From Tricholomella constricta (Eukaryota > Basidiomycota > Agaricomycetes > Agaricales > Lyophyllaceae), in NCBI GenBank assembly GCA_013368375.1, contig JAACJP010000098.1, forward strand, positions 1 through 20,715: a stretch of DNA of 20,715 nucleotides, read 5' to 3'. Positions 1 to 8,514 of the stretch are shown here, piece after piece; the stretch's first letter is position 1; every line of letters begins with the position of its first letter. Below the pieces are notes generated by a model. It had not been told where the DNA came from and ran no database searches. It worked only from the letters and a program-made list of their open reading frames with translations. A program made the position numbers and the translations under genes.

Positions 1-15
1 TGCTTTGAGATTGCG

Positions 16-655
16 CTATGCGAATACGGCGGCGAGGGCGGTATCGCCCTCGGGTTCGGGAGGCATTGGCCATGGTTTCGGGTTTGATTCATTGTTTGTG
101 TCGCCGGTGGAGGATAACTGGCGGGGGTTAGGTCCGAAGGCGAGGCACAAGACGATGGGGCAGAGGACGGCGTTGAGGAGGCACCCGCACTCAGAAGCGG
201 ACGTGGTCGCCTGCGATGCAGGCGTCGAGTGCGAGACCAAGGGGCCGAGGAGGTGGACGAAGGCTATGGGGTGTCCAAGGTGGGTGTAGGCGATAAGCGG
301 GTCGGCGAGGTAGGCGATGCTGGGGGCGATGGTGCTGGTGTAGGGTGCGATAAGGGCGGCCGGTGTGATGGGGGTGGTGATGTGGATGGCCAGACGCGTG
401 AGATAGGGGAGGGTGCAGTGGGGAGGGGTGATGCACTTTGGGTGGGGATGGAGGGAAGGGGGAGACGGCGGTGATACCCCGCCAGTCTTGGGCGTGGCGG
501 CGGAGCTGCTCGCAGGCGGAGGGGGCGGGGATGATGCTTAGTGCAAGGAGGGGTGGTCGAAGTCGTTGCGTCGGCAGACAGACGGCGGAGGGAGGGGTAA
601 AAGGTGGTGGAGTTCGGACTGGGGAGATTTCGTGTCTGTACAAATGCATAGACAA
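16..655 (-). pseudogene. Membrane-type hypothetical protein, C-terminal remnant with a frame change
   Basis: I do not recognise the family. From about 430 down to the stop codon at 16-18 one minus-strand frame is open and almost every codon ends in C or G, the pattern of real fungal coding sequence. It encodes a hydrophobic stretch containing LIAYTHLGHPIAFVHLLGPL and then CLLNAVLCPIVLCLAF, followed by a polar Pro/Glu-rich tail. Farther upstream (about 470-600) the coding signal is in a different frame, containing LALSIIPAPSACEQLRRHAQ and DWRGITAV. No good splice pair is visible between the two, so I infer a frameshift near 405-470, though a missed intron or sequencing error would look the same. 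The N-terminus is not found. Other open frames across this interval are Pro/His/Arg-rich and are probably shadows. Confidence 0.4.
33..52. repeat. Short inverted repeat (hairpin) inside the coding remnant
   Basis: CGAGGGCG at 33-40 and CGCCCTCG at 45-52 form a perfect 8-bp stem with a GTAT loop. It resembles the GAGGGCG core of the palindrome family found elsewhere in the window but lacks its TCA/TGA centre. It lies in the C-terminal codons of the minus-strand remnant, so it may be only a GC-rich coincidence. Confidence 0.3.
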
Positions 656-749
656 AAGTCAGTAGACGTATGACGATGAAAAATGCTTCAGTGATACACA
701 CCGGACGTGCTGTAAAACCGATGCCAACCTTCTGCTACAAAACTTGGAA

Positions 750-772
750 CGGCACCCTCACTGAGGGTGCCG
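750..772. repeat. Solitary palindrome, family copy 1
   Basis: Perfect inverted repeat with 11-bp arms, CGGCACCCTCA and TGAGGGTGCCG, around a single central C at 761. It belongs to the same family as the palindromes at 2156, 11298, 11368, 11451 and 11525. Relative to the majority form, this copy carries a paired change (G:C to A:T) at the fifth position of both arms, so the stem stays perfect. I see no gene in 660-900; a GATGATGAT run follows at about 792-800. Confidence 0.8.
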
Positions 773-904
773 CACAAACAAAACATTCGGTGATGATGAT
801 GGCGCCGAGTTTTCGATGACTAAGCAGGTGGAATTTTGATGATTGCCGGCCCGTACCTCCTCGTCGCCCGCCTCCGAACCCACAGGCGCGTATTGCCTCC
901 TCTG

Positions 905-1760
905 AGCTCTCGTGTCGAATTTTGACATTAATTCAACTTGCCCTCATCGCAGATATCAGGCAAATCGTCAACGGCTCAAGCGCACAGGTGCCCTAGATGT
1001 CTCGGTGAGTTGCCCGTTGTATCTCGTTTCATCCAGCACAGTTTTACATCTTACATTAAATACAGATCGTCGTGAGCTCTTAACCGTCTTCGCTGCTCCA
1101 TTCGATCCTCCAGTACTCGAGGTAAGTTGAGGAAATCTTGTCTTCGAAAACAGTTGACTGACACAATGCTATCTCTTTCCGCGCCGTTGCATCTGTCTAC
1201 TCGCCGACTGCCTATGTACCAGGACATGGGTGCGTTCGTTGCTTCCTTGAGACATGATGCGCTCATCTCTTTGTTTCCACTGACCCTACATGCACACTGT
1301 AGATCGATACAGCCGCGAGAGCGATCGGCGGACGACAGAATATGGGCTTAGATCCTCAAGGTAAGTCTTACCATTCAATTTAACACACAGACATGACACC
1401 TCAGGTCCTTGTTATGCGGCAAGAGGTGTGAGCTATGCCCAGCGATGTGCGTAAATTTGTGCCGACTCCCGTTTCACAAGAGGCATCACCGTGATCGATT
1501 GCAATTGCCTTACTCCTCATTTCGTAAACCAGATCCTGGACCCTGGAGACGATACCTATATTTTCGGTGCGTCAACTTCTAGCTTACAATGCTCGATTCG
1601 TCGTAGGTCTCATAGCTCATACAGGCGCAGCTCGTCCTTTACAAAAGCATTCAGCACGACAATGCTACCTCCCGTCACCTCTCCCGCCGTCTGCATCGCC
1701 GCCATTCAAATTTAACAACGCTGTGAGCGCCCTTAACAGCCAGGTAAGCGATATCTGATG
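905..1760 (+). other. Intron-rich coding-like ladder, product unrecognised
   Basis: This interval holds repeated splice-like signals on the plus strand. Donors are GTGAGT at about 1005, GTAAGT at about 1122, GTGCGT at about 1230, GTAAGT at about 1361 and GTAAGC at about 1743. Acceptors include TACAG at about 1065, GTAG at about 1302 and CAG at about 1404. One join gives a readable segment containing RCPRCLDRRELLTVFAAPFD. Another exon-like piece reads IDTAARAIGGRQNMGLDPQ, and a last one before 1743 reads PPSASPPFKFNNAVSALNSQ. No set of joins that I tried stays open throughout, and no domain is recognised. It may be a decayed gene or one whose small exons I cannot place without transcripts. Confidence 0.3.
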
Positions 1761-2155
1761 CTATCTGTACTCTCTAACTAATGATATATCATTTCTGAAC
1801 ACTCTCGAGTCGTCTCCGCCGCAAGCCAGCTCGCTGAAGCATTTATTGTTCCAACCAATCGAGGACGCGGATCGAGCGAATTACCGTCATGCTTGGGGTG
1901 TGGGATGGGGGTAAGACTGGGACTGGGATGCGGTGTGGAGATCGGTGGGGGGTTTGAGGCGGAAGAGTAAGCGCACTCGAGGGAGAAGGCGTATGTGTTT
2001 TTTATGAGGCTGAGACTATGTGGATTGGGGTGTGGGCTTGAAGTGCCTCAGTTGTATTTTAATATCACAGGCAAATGTAGACACCAAGTCGAATGCACAG
2101 AGGATGACTCTAATATGGTGTGACACTAAGTTAAATAAAGGTAATCGGAGGTGTG

Positions 2156-2178
2156 CGGCACCCTCAGTGAGGGCGCCG
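2156..2178. repeat. Solitary palindrome, family copy 2 (one mismatch)
   Basis: Arms CGGCACCCTCA (2156-2166) and TGAGGGCGCCG (2168-2178) around a central G at 2167. The only unpaired position is A opposite C, which on the minus strand would be a G-U wobble in RNA. This copy is intermediate between the A:T form at 750 and the G:C form at 11298. The surrounding 1760-2238 interval is G-rich on the plus strand and I see no gene in it. Confidence 0.8.
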
Positions 2179-2238
2179 TGAAAGCAGTTGAATAACAAAG
2201 ATGAGGATAAGTAGGGTGCATTACATTAAAATAGACCA

Positions 2239-3075
2239 TCTCAGTGCCAAAGACTAGCACTTACACACAATGACTTTAGTGTTCGGTGGTACTGGTTGAA
2301 AGGGAGCCGCTCTCGGTGGTCAATTTTTATACATCCGACTACATGTTTTGTATTGCACCAAATCATAATTGGACAACGAGAGGAGGGTACTACGACAATA
2401 AGGGAGGGACTGGGCAGTCGAGGCAGTGGGGACAGGCCGCATGAGCACGACACAGTGCGCGGTGGGCGGGGCAGAATGGCTGGAGGCGGTGGCCGGCAAT
2501 TGCCGAGGCGCGCTTCCGCGCCCGCGCGCAGGTCACAAAGATCCCTGACGCCTTTCAACAGTTCAGCCGCGCCGCCTCCAGAAAATTCAGGATGAGGGAA
2601 GATCCACATTACGCAGCGCGCGCACAAATTTTTGTGGGTGGCGCACTTGTAGTAAATATTTTAGAAATTGTAAACCACCCGAGCGGAGATTTAGCACAGC
2701 CACATCAGCCACCCGCCCGAACCCGCCACACAAAATTGTCCATAGCTCACTCAATTCTTCACCGATTTTCTTAACAAAAAGTGCGCGAGCCATCGAATGT
2801 ATATGAAAACGTCATCCAATACCAAGGTCTCGGATGTGGAAGCGTTGAAGACACTCAATAGTGTACTTTCCCACGCTTTTGCCCATCTTTTCGGTGGTCC
2901 ATAGCACCCCCGAGGATACATATCTCGTCAAACGGATCAGTGCGCGAGCTAGAGGAGACGTAAAAGTATATATTTTACTGTTGGTTTGACCCCAATTGCT
3001 TGTTTCAATCTTGAGAAAAATCGGGTCCAAAATCTGAATGGATAACGACCCGTTATCCGCTCCGCCAATGACTAG
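2239..3075 (+). mobile_element. Dispersed ~0.83-kb element with Helitron-like 3' end, copy 1
   Basis: This is a diverged copy of 13129-13955. The match is clear from about 2296 onward and strongest over roughly 2810-3075. The right end is sharp: both copies finish in the same GCCAATGACTAG. An 8-bp stem (GGATAACG, 3040-3047; CGTTATCC, 3051-3058) with an ACC loop lies 13 nt before the terminal CTAG at 3072-3075. A subterminal hairpin followed by CTRR is the hallmark of a Helitron 3' end. The left end is tentative: TCTCAG at 2239 is shared by both copies and would give the expected 5' TC. No terminal inverted repeats or target duplications are visible. Against the call, the base after CTAG is A rather than T. 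It has no Rep/helicase coding capacity, so it would be non-autonomous. The minus-strand open frames inside it are interrupted relative to copy 2. Confidence 0.6.
3040..3058. repeat. Subterminal hairpin of the Helitron-like element, copy 1
   Basis: Stem GGATAACG / CGTTATCC, 8 bp and perfect, with loop ACC. In the other copy the stem is unchanged but the loop is GGG, so the stem appears constrained while the loop is free to vary. Confidence 0.75.
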
Positions 3076-3086
3076 AACCAAACACG

Positions 3087-3468
3087 AACCTCCTCGAAGC
3101 TGCCATATCGCCTCCCAAGCCCGCGCTCCAGCTCCGGGTCCTCTCGTTCACCCTCCGTCTCCTCCGAGTCCACATCCACGTCCACCAGCACCTTCACATC
3201 CACATGTACTTCTTTCCGTTTGCCCCACCCCCCTACACCCATCCTCATCCAGACCTCTTACAATCTCAGCCCCACCCATCCCTCCAGACCCCACTACCCT
3301 CTCCCACATCCTAAACCCCCTTCGGCGATGCGCCCTCAGCAGCGGGCCGAGCCCTCCCGCTCCCCTCTCTAGCCCTCCCCTCCCTGTCTCTCCCCTCCCC
3401 GCCCCTCTGTAAATTGATATCGCCATCAACAAAGTGCTTCATCTGGCGGAGCGCACGGTCGCGTGCAG
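3087..3468 (+). pseudogene. Coding-like exon fragments immediately downstream of the element
   Basis: From 3087 one plus-strand frame runs to a stop at about 3311-3313 and shows very strong C-ending codon preference. It contains LQLRVLSFTLRLLRV followed by a His-rich HIHVHQHLHIHMYFFPF segment, and becomes Pro-rich toward the end. A second exon-like piece at about 3416-3468 reads DIAINKVLHLAERTVAC and ends at AG|GTGATG. The first frame is closed upstream by a TGA at the 3' edge of the Helitron-like element, so the fragment has no start codon of its own. Either the element interrupted a gene here or this is an internal exon. Family unknown. The interval between the two pieces is CT-rich, low-complexity sequence. 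Confidence 0.35.
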
Positions 3469-3554
3469 GTGATGGGCTGCCGCATACTTACTTTGAGCTC
3501 TTCAAATGATGGTACGCATAGTAGAGTAGCCGTGTTGTGTATATCAATCGTGGC

Positions 3555-3910
3555 CTAGATTTCAATGTCCAGAGATTCATTCGCAAGGTTGTTTTGTCTC
3601 ATGGTCTGCTTTCGCTTCCAATCCCTGATAGTCGTCTGGGTAAGGCTGTTGCCTTGGGTGGTGGTGTTCGTACTATCTTTACGCGACCACTTCTTCCACG
3701 CAGCCTGCAAACTCTGGTGAACATGCTCCTTGAACCTGGGCAATGTAGCCCACCTCGTATCTAAATCACATTAATCTGTCTGTCATGAAAGGTTAGGCAT
3801 AAAGCACACCTCACATTGCCCAGCCCATCGACCTCCTCGCCAATGATTTGTACCGTCCATTTTCCGTCTTCGTCCCCACCCTCCCCGTTGCTGACGCTCT
3901 CCGATTTCAT
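3555..3910 (-). CDS. Small chromodomain protein, three predicted exons with a 7-nt microexon
   Basis: Predicted exons are 3910-3810, 3760-3754 and 3704-3555, joined by two 49-nt introns (3809-3761, GTGTGC...TTTAG; 3753-3705, GTGGGC...TGCAG). The joined frame is continuous and encodes 85 residues. An acidic N-terminus (residues 4-16) is followed by a chromodomain-like core: KWTVQIIGEEVDGLGN (17-32), then VRYE (33-36) and a W-x-x-W pair (W39, W42) with RKDSTNTT after it. Aromatic residues at W18, Y35 and W39/W42 sit where chromodomains place their methyl-lysine cage and core; this is known of the family and seen here by eye only. The tail (52-85) is helical and charged. Such proteins bind methylated histone tails, and many fungal copies derive from retroelements. 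The ATG at 3910 directly follows an in-frame TGA, but an upstream exon is possible. The 7-nt exon (ATACGAG) supplies the RYE part of the fold; skipping it removes that motif or breaks the frame. Confidence 0.6.
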
Positions 3911-4069
3911 TCATTGCAGTCCACGGTCCTCTCACTGCCTGAGCTTGAAGCCTGGGAACCCGAAGACCTACATACATGTTAGTTCGATGCTACATGTCCT
4001 CGCAGACACCACTTACAGGAATTTGAAGCTGATGCGAAGGAGCCTGCACGATCGTGGAGAACAATAGTA

Positions 4070-4680
4070 CCTTGACAGACAAAAGGGAGCAGCTGGGGAA
4101 ACGATGGGATGAGGACCAAAGATGCGGGTTTATATACGCTCGCATGCAACATGCCGAGCGACGGAACTACATTGAGAATCTTCCACGCTAGCGCCGGCGC
4201 AAGTTAAGCAAAGCAGGCGGGGAAGCACACGGACAGCTCGTAGAACGGATCAGTCCAGATGTAGCTTCGTGGCGGTACATGCCACCCCGCGAGAAAGAGA
4301 GGTCAGGGTGCAGCGATCCCGGTAAGGGATCCACCGTGGCCCCGTTGTTGGATCTGGGTCGGGTGTCCTGCGGAGGGGAGGGGAGGGATCCGTATCAGGG
4401 TCGCCCCCAGCCGGTGTGTGTGAGAAGGTGCAGTGGTTGATGTTGGGGACTGGAATTAAAACTGGAACTGGGGTAGGGGACAGGAGATGGAGGACGGGGA
4501 ACGCAACGGGAGCGTTGGAGCGCAAGCGTGGGGGCCAAAGTGTCCGCTTGTCCTCGATCAATTATCTCTCCTGCAGCCGACCCTTGCTGTGTTTTCTTTA
4601 TCCATACTCCGGGACGGCCTGCTCTGAGTTGACGACATGCGCAGTGCTGTCCTAATTAATATCCGATTCAAATTCAGTCA
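4070..4680. other. No gene seen; G-rich intergenic stretch
   Basis: Open frames here are short and show no consistent codon preference or splice context. The plus strand is G-rich between about 4340 and 4510, with runs such as GGAGGGGAGGGGAGGGAT near 4373-4390. Nothing recognisable. Confidence 0.4.
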
Positions 4681-4688
4681 CCCTGCGT

Positions 4689-4934
4689 GTGTTGGACATC
4701 GACGTACTTCTGCTCGCTGTTGCCCACGATGAGCACAACCGATATCGATACCTTCCGGATCTTTTCCGTGTACACCTGCTACGTCTTGTGACTGCGGCGG
4801 CCAACGATGACACATGGGCGCTTGATAACGAACGAGTTCGATGCCGGACAGCGCAGGCGATCCTCAAACGCCTCGATGTGCTCATCACGCGGGTCCGCAC
4901 CGCAGATAACGGCAAAGGCCCACCCTCCGTGTAA
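4689..4934 (+). other. Coding-like exon, unassigned
   Basis: An open plus-strand frame with natural-looking composition runs up to a GTAAGT donor at about 4931. It contains VLLLAVAHDEHNRYRYLPDL and then RVHLLRLVTAAANDDTWALD and RVRCRTAQAILKRLDVL, probably amphipathic helices. The downstream sequence to about 5290 stays open only in Pro/Thr-rich frames. The antisense frame is Ser/Arg-rich and looks like a shadow. No family recognised. Confidence 0.3.
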
Positions 4935-5182
4935 GTACATATATCGGATGTCCTCTTCCGACTTGATGCCAATTGTAGATCATCGCACCCTCCACTACAA
5001 CATCCTAATCACATTTCCTGTGCAGCCCTCAATGCCCTCCAACTCTCGAGCACAAAAAACTCAGGCAGGCGCTCCCACTCGACCTCCCTGCCCCGCTCAT
5101 GCCACCTCCTCGCGTGCCCCACGCACACCGCACACACACCGAACCTTTCCCACTGCTCTTATGGCCTCAATGGCTCCGGGCC

Positions 5183-5488
5183 CTACCCCGTCGTGCCCAG
5201 CAGCACCAAATACACCAGTGGGCCCCTCGACGCTCTGCACTTGCCTGGGCTCGAAACTACCAGGAATGAGTGCAAGGTGCGGTCTGTAGCGTGCAGGTGT
5301 ACGCGGCCGACGAGGGTGCAGGTCTTGTTGTGCCAGTAGAGGTAGTTCCGGGGCTCGGAGGTGAGCATAAGGAGGAAGGAGGCGTAGGGAAGGATTGGAG
5401 GATGGGGTGGGATGCTGCTGGCGATGGCTATGGCGCGCATCATGGAGGAGCCTTTGGTTTGGGGGCCTGGGGGGTATGGTAAATTCAT
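5183..5488 (-). other. Coding-like open frame downstream of the PHO88-like exons
   Basis: An ATG-started frame of 101 residues has strong C-ending codon preference over its first 70 codons. It includes RAIAIASSIPPHPPILPYA, SFLLMLTSEPRNYLYWHN and KTCTLVGRVHLHATDRTL. The start overlaps the stop of the preceding PHO88-like last exon by the shared ATGA. In a eukaryote this more likely means a mis-assigned exon boundary than translational coupling. The last 25 codons lose the codon bias and may be intron read-through. No domain recognised. Confidence 0.35.
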
Positions 5489-6099
5489 GATTCGGCTTTG
5501 GACCTGGATTTGGAGAGTTGGTCGCGGTCGCGGTCGAGGTAGTGGGAGTGGGAGGAGGAGGAGCGCCGGGAGCGGAGGTGGTGAGGGTAGGAGATTTGAA
5601 CTTGAGGCGCATGACAATGACGGTGGAGAGGAAAGAGCAGGACAGCCTCGACAATGGCAGCGGCGTCCGTGGCGGGACCTGTAGGCGCGGCTGGAGGAGG
5701 GGAGAAGGAACAGCGTCAGTGGTACGCATTTTGGAGGGGGCGAGGTGGAAGCTCAAGGGAAAGAAAGTGTAGTATTGATATGGGGACACACGCACCGCCA
5801 AACATGCCAGCTGTCTTGCATGGGCGCTTGAAGTTGGCCTCTGCGGGCTTGCCGAGGTGGATGGAGACGAGCTTGGCATCGTAAAGGTTCTTGAGGCCCA
5901 TGAGCACCTGGATGAAGAAGGGCAGGGCGTATTTGAGGTGTGGGTGTATGAACGCCATCATCGTGATGCCCATGTAGGCGGCGTGGAGCTGCGGAAAGGG
6001 GGGTCATGACGTGGATAAGTTGATGGGCACGAGTTTGGAGGTATCCGAGAGGTCGTAGTCGCGGATGCTGATGGTGACGAGGATGGCGGGTTTCGAGGA
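5485..6099 (-). pseudogene. PHO88/SND3-like ER membrane protein, C-terminal part
   Basis: PHO88 (SND3) is an ER membrane protein of the SRP-independent targeting route. Three minus-strand exons fit it. Exon 6099-6031 encodes KPAILVTISIRDYDLSDTSKL, with the family's RDYDL motif. Exon 5988-5796 encodes AAYMGITMMAFIHPHLKYAL, PFFIQVLMGLKNLYDAKLVS, IHLGKPAEANFKRP and ends in GMFG. Exon 5690-5485 begins AAPTGPATDAAAIVEA, the usual fungal C-terminal motif. Introns are 6030-5989 (42 nt, weak GTGCCC donor, GCAG acceptor) and 5795-5691 (105 nt, GTGCGT...CCAG). The joined frame stays open. Oddities: the intact family is about 185-190 residues and starts with membrane segments, but upstream I find only Gly/Arg- and Ser-rich frames. 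About 50 unrelated residues also follow the normal C-terminal motif before the stop. I therefore call it a truncated or chimeric copy, though an intact gene with unrecognised 5' exons is possible. Confidence 0.65.
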
Positions 6100-6589
6100 C
6101 TTGGGAGGTGAGGAGAATGTCAAAGGTGGGCTGAGGAGAGTGTGGCATGGCTGGGACGTACCCGGGAGCTTCTACTGTCTCACTGCTGCCTCTTTCCCCA
6201 ACACCTGTCAGCACGCCGCACGGCCTCCTGACTCCACCAACTCCTCTCGACCTCATGCCTCCTTCCTCGTAACCTCCCCGACCTCCCACAGCGCGTGCCG
6301 TGTGACGGCGACCTCCAGAAGCTGATGTGGTGGACGTTTCGATACTGCACCTGCAAGGCCAAGGCCTTTGGCGTGGTTGGGAGCAGTGGAGCGAGAGGCG
6401 GCCGGCGCCGAAGAGGAAGAAGACGCCTGTGAGTGAGATGGGTCTGATGTGAGTAAGAATAAGGGAAAGGAGAAAATCGTGAGAACGGGCGTGGACGAAG
6501 GAAGGATGACGGAGCGCAAAAAGAAAAAAAAAGCGACACAAATACGGTTCGCGTACCTTTCCAAATTTCACTCTCAATCCTCGCAGTCG

Positions 6590-6840
6590 CAATGTCCACC
6601 CCATCCATCGTAGATCTCGGTAGCACCAGAGAAGTGCGGATCGATGGAGCGGTCTCGGGATGACAGAAGACGACGGGGAGATGGAGGCAGACACGGTGGA
6701 AGTGGGGTTGGTGGACAAGGCTGCAGATGACGGAGCGGAGAATAGGGCAGAGAGAGGGGCGGTGGCGAGTGAAGCGGCATACGCGGCGCTAGCGTCGTCG
6801 AAGCGGTAAATGTCTATTGTCGTGCGCATATGTTAGGGTG
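6590..6840 (-). other. Ser/Thr/Ala-rich coding-like segment, paralogue A
   Basis: The minus strand reads TTIDIYRFDDASAAYAAS and then a Ser/Pro/Ala-rich run. A second frame gives SSRDRSIDPHFSG. It aligns by eye with 12010-12260 at both nucleotide and peptide level (TTIGIYRQLNTFLDAADTAS; RRQDPSIDPQFQFG). In paralogue B a CCGCCAG at the equivalent position could be an intron acceptor; here it reads CCGC without the CAG, so splicing may be broken in this copy. Function unknown. Confidence 0.35.
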
Positions 6841-7330
6841 AATCAACGTCCACCCCCGTGAGCCGGAAATTCTGCCCGTCAAGCTCAAGAAGTGTGTGGT
6901 TTTTCAGCCTAGCGTCGCCTGTCCAAGTCCTGATCGGCGCTCCCTTCGATTGTCATTTCTTCCTCAGTCTCCAGCCCTTAAGGGTCCCGTATATAAGATT
7001 TGCGGCTCGGGTTTGAGTTCAAGTTCAATGGTCTCAGGGGGATCGAAACCGGCTTGAAAGCCAATTGGATCGAATACCCACTCAGTCTGTATGCTATAGC
7101 AAGGACGCCAGAGGAGATTAGGATACAGTACAGCGTTGGGGGTCCGCGAGGTACGCACCAGCTCTTCGACGAATGGGCGACATCAAACCGTCAACAGTTG
7201 AAGCAGTGCCTTCGTCGATGAGGAGAGGCTTGATGTCACCTAGTGATACGAGGTGGTTGACGATGTTAATGGTGGGATAGCATGCATATGGAGGGTTAAA
7301 AATGGCTCACGTTTGATGTGGGGCCTTAAC
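6840..7330. other. No gene seen
   Basis: Short overlapping frames exist on both strands between 6964 and 7221, but neither shows splice context or a recognisable motif. The rest is unremarkable intergenic-type sequence. Confidence 0.35.
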
Positions 7331-7366
7331 GAATTTTCTTCCTAGATCGCCGCCCTCTCTCCCCCT

Positions 7367-7765
7367 TCAGGTCACCGCACTGCCTCTCCACCGCACCGCC
7401 TTTGCCTCCTCTACCCTCGCATGCGCCGGCTGCGCATGCAACAATGGGAGGCGCGTAGTGTACACTTCGAACACCGAGTGTGTGCGGGTGTGTGTGACCA
7501 GTGCGTCGAGCGCGTGTTGGGCGACGGGGAAGTCGGAGTGCAAGACCGATATCTGGCACACAGGAAGGAAGTAAGAGAAGAGAGGGTCAGCGGCAGAGAC
7601 AGGAAGAAAAAGAAGAAGCAGAGGAAGAAGGAAGAGGACGGGCACTCACTGCAGCTACCTCAGCCATGAGATCCGCCTTGATCCTGAGCATTCTCCGCCG
7701 TTCCCTTCGCCTCTCTCTCTCCGTCTCGCGCGGTCGCATGCCCTCGCCCAACCCCATCGGCCCTG
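7367..7765 (-). CDS. Unassigned partial protein, two spliced exons
   Basis: Exon 7765-7650 follows an acceptor with a CTGAC branch-like sequence upstream. It encodes GPMGLGEGMRPRETERERRR, ERRRMLRIKADLMAEVAA, a basic and strongly helical stretch. A 97-nt intron (7649-7553, GTGAGT...GCCAG) joins it in phase 0 to exon 7552-7367. That exon encodes ISVLHSDFPVAQHALDALVT, HTRTHSVFEVYTTRLPLLHA and QPAHARVEEAKAV before a stop. Both exons have good third-position GC bias. The upstream part of the gene probably lies in 7815-8085, but the joins there hit stops in the frame required, so the 5' end is unresolved. I do not recognise the family. Confidence 0.4.
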
Positions 7766-8088
7766 CTGCGCAAGTCAGCCATTTTGAAATAATACACGGG
7801 GCAACCACATACACTCATGCTGCTGCTGGTGCTGGCGAGGTGGTGTGGGTGGTGGCAGTGAGGCGGGAGTGTTGAGGGGGTGTGGGATCTTGAGGGAGGT
7901 CGGTTAGCGCACGAAACGAGGTGTAATCGAGGAACGATGCAAAGCGGTCTGCGGCGAAGGAGGACGTGCGCTGGGGTGAGGTGGAGCGGACGGGATAGAC
8001 GGAAAACGCCGTGTAGCGTAATATAGCAAATGAAAAAGAAAAAAGAAAAGAAAAGGAATCGGAAACTGGAAAGAAAACTATGGCTCTT

Positions 8089-8514
8089 TCATGCCGCGCC
8101 CACACCCAACGGAACATCTTCGTAGCTCGAATATGCCCCGTCCTGCGCATGGCTGCCTATGGTCAAGAGCGCAAGCTCATGCGCCAGGATTGGCGCCTCC
8201 ATCGTAGGGGTGGGTCGAGTGCAAGGGCGAGGGCGGGCGAGGAGCACTGGTGCCGCTGTTGGAGGAAGGGTATCGCGGTGGTGGGCACAATTGTGATGGC
8301 GGTAGAGGTGGGCGTGGCGATGAGGAGCAGTGGAGGCAAAACTTGTGTCGATGCCGGGTATTGCACGAAGGACGTCCGAGTAGCGGAAGGGCTGGTTGGG
8401 GGCGCGGGCACGAACACGAGCTGGGCAGCATTTGTATGTGTTGAGGATGGTGCACTGGAGCTGTGAGGGGGCGATGAGCGAGTACAGGAGCAGAGGACAA
8501 CATGTACCTACCAT
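8089..8514 (-). other. Coding-like open frame, unassigned
   Basis: A 141-codon minus-strand frame. The most protein-like parts are QPFRYSDVLRAIPGIDTSFA near the middle and MEAPILAHELALLTIGSHAQ followed by DGAYSSYEDVPLGVG at the end. The stretch between is His/Pro-rich and may belong to an intron or another frame. An alternative frame over 8163-8417 is Pro/Thr/Leu-rich. Together with 7367-7765 it may be part of one minus-strand gene. Confidence 0.25.

Noticed and set aside
191..701. Long Pro/His-rich minus-strand frames
   Set aside because: Over 16-430 a third frame carries the C-ending codon bias and hydrophobic segments, so the Pro/His-rich frames there are shadows.
2239..3075. Terminal-inverted-repeat DNA transposon
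   Set aside because: No inverted complement of the CCAATGACTAG end is found at the left end, and no target duplication flanks either copy.
3816..4067. Plus-strand frames opposite the chromodomain gene, including a hydrophobic VWVRLLPWVVVFVLSL stretch
   Set aside because: The hydrophobic run is the expected antisense of the Lys/Gln/Asn-rich chromodomain tail. The minus-strand model gives a recognisable domain and consistent splice phases.
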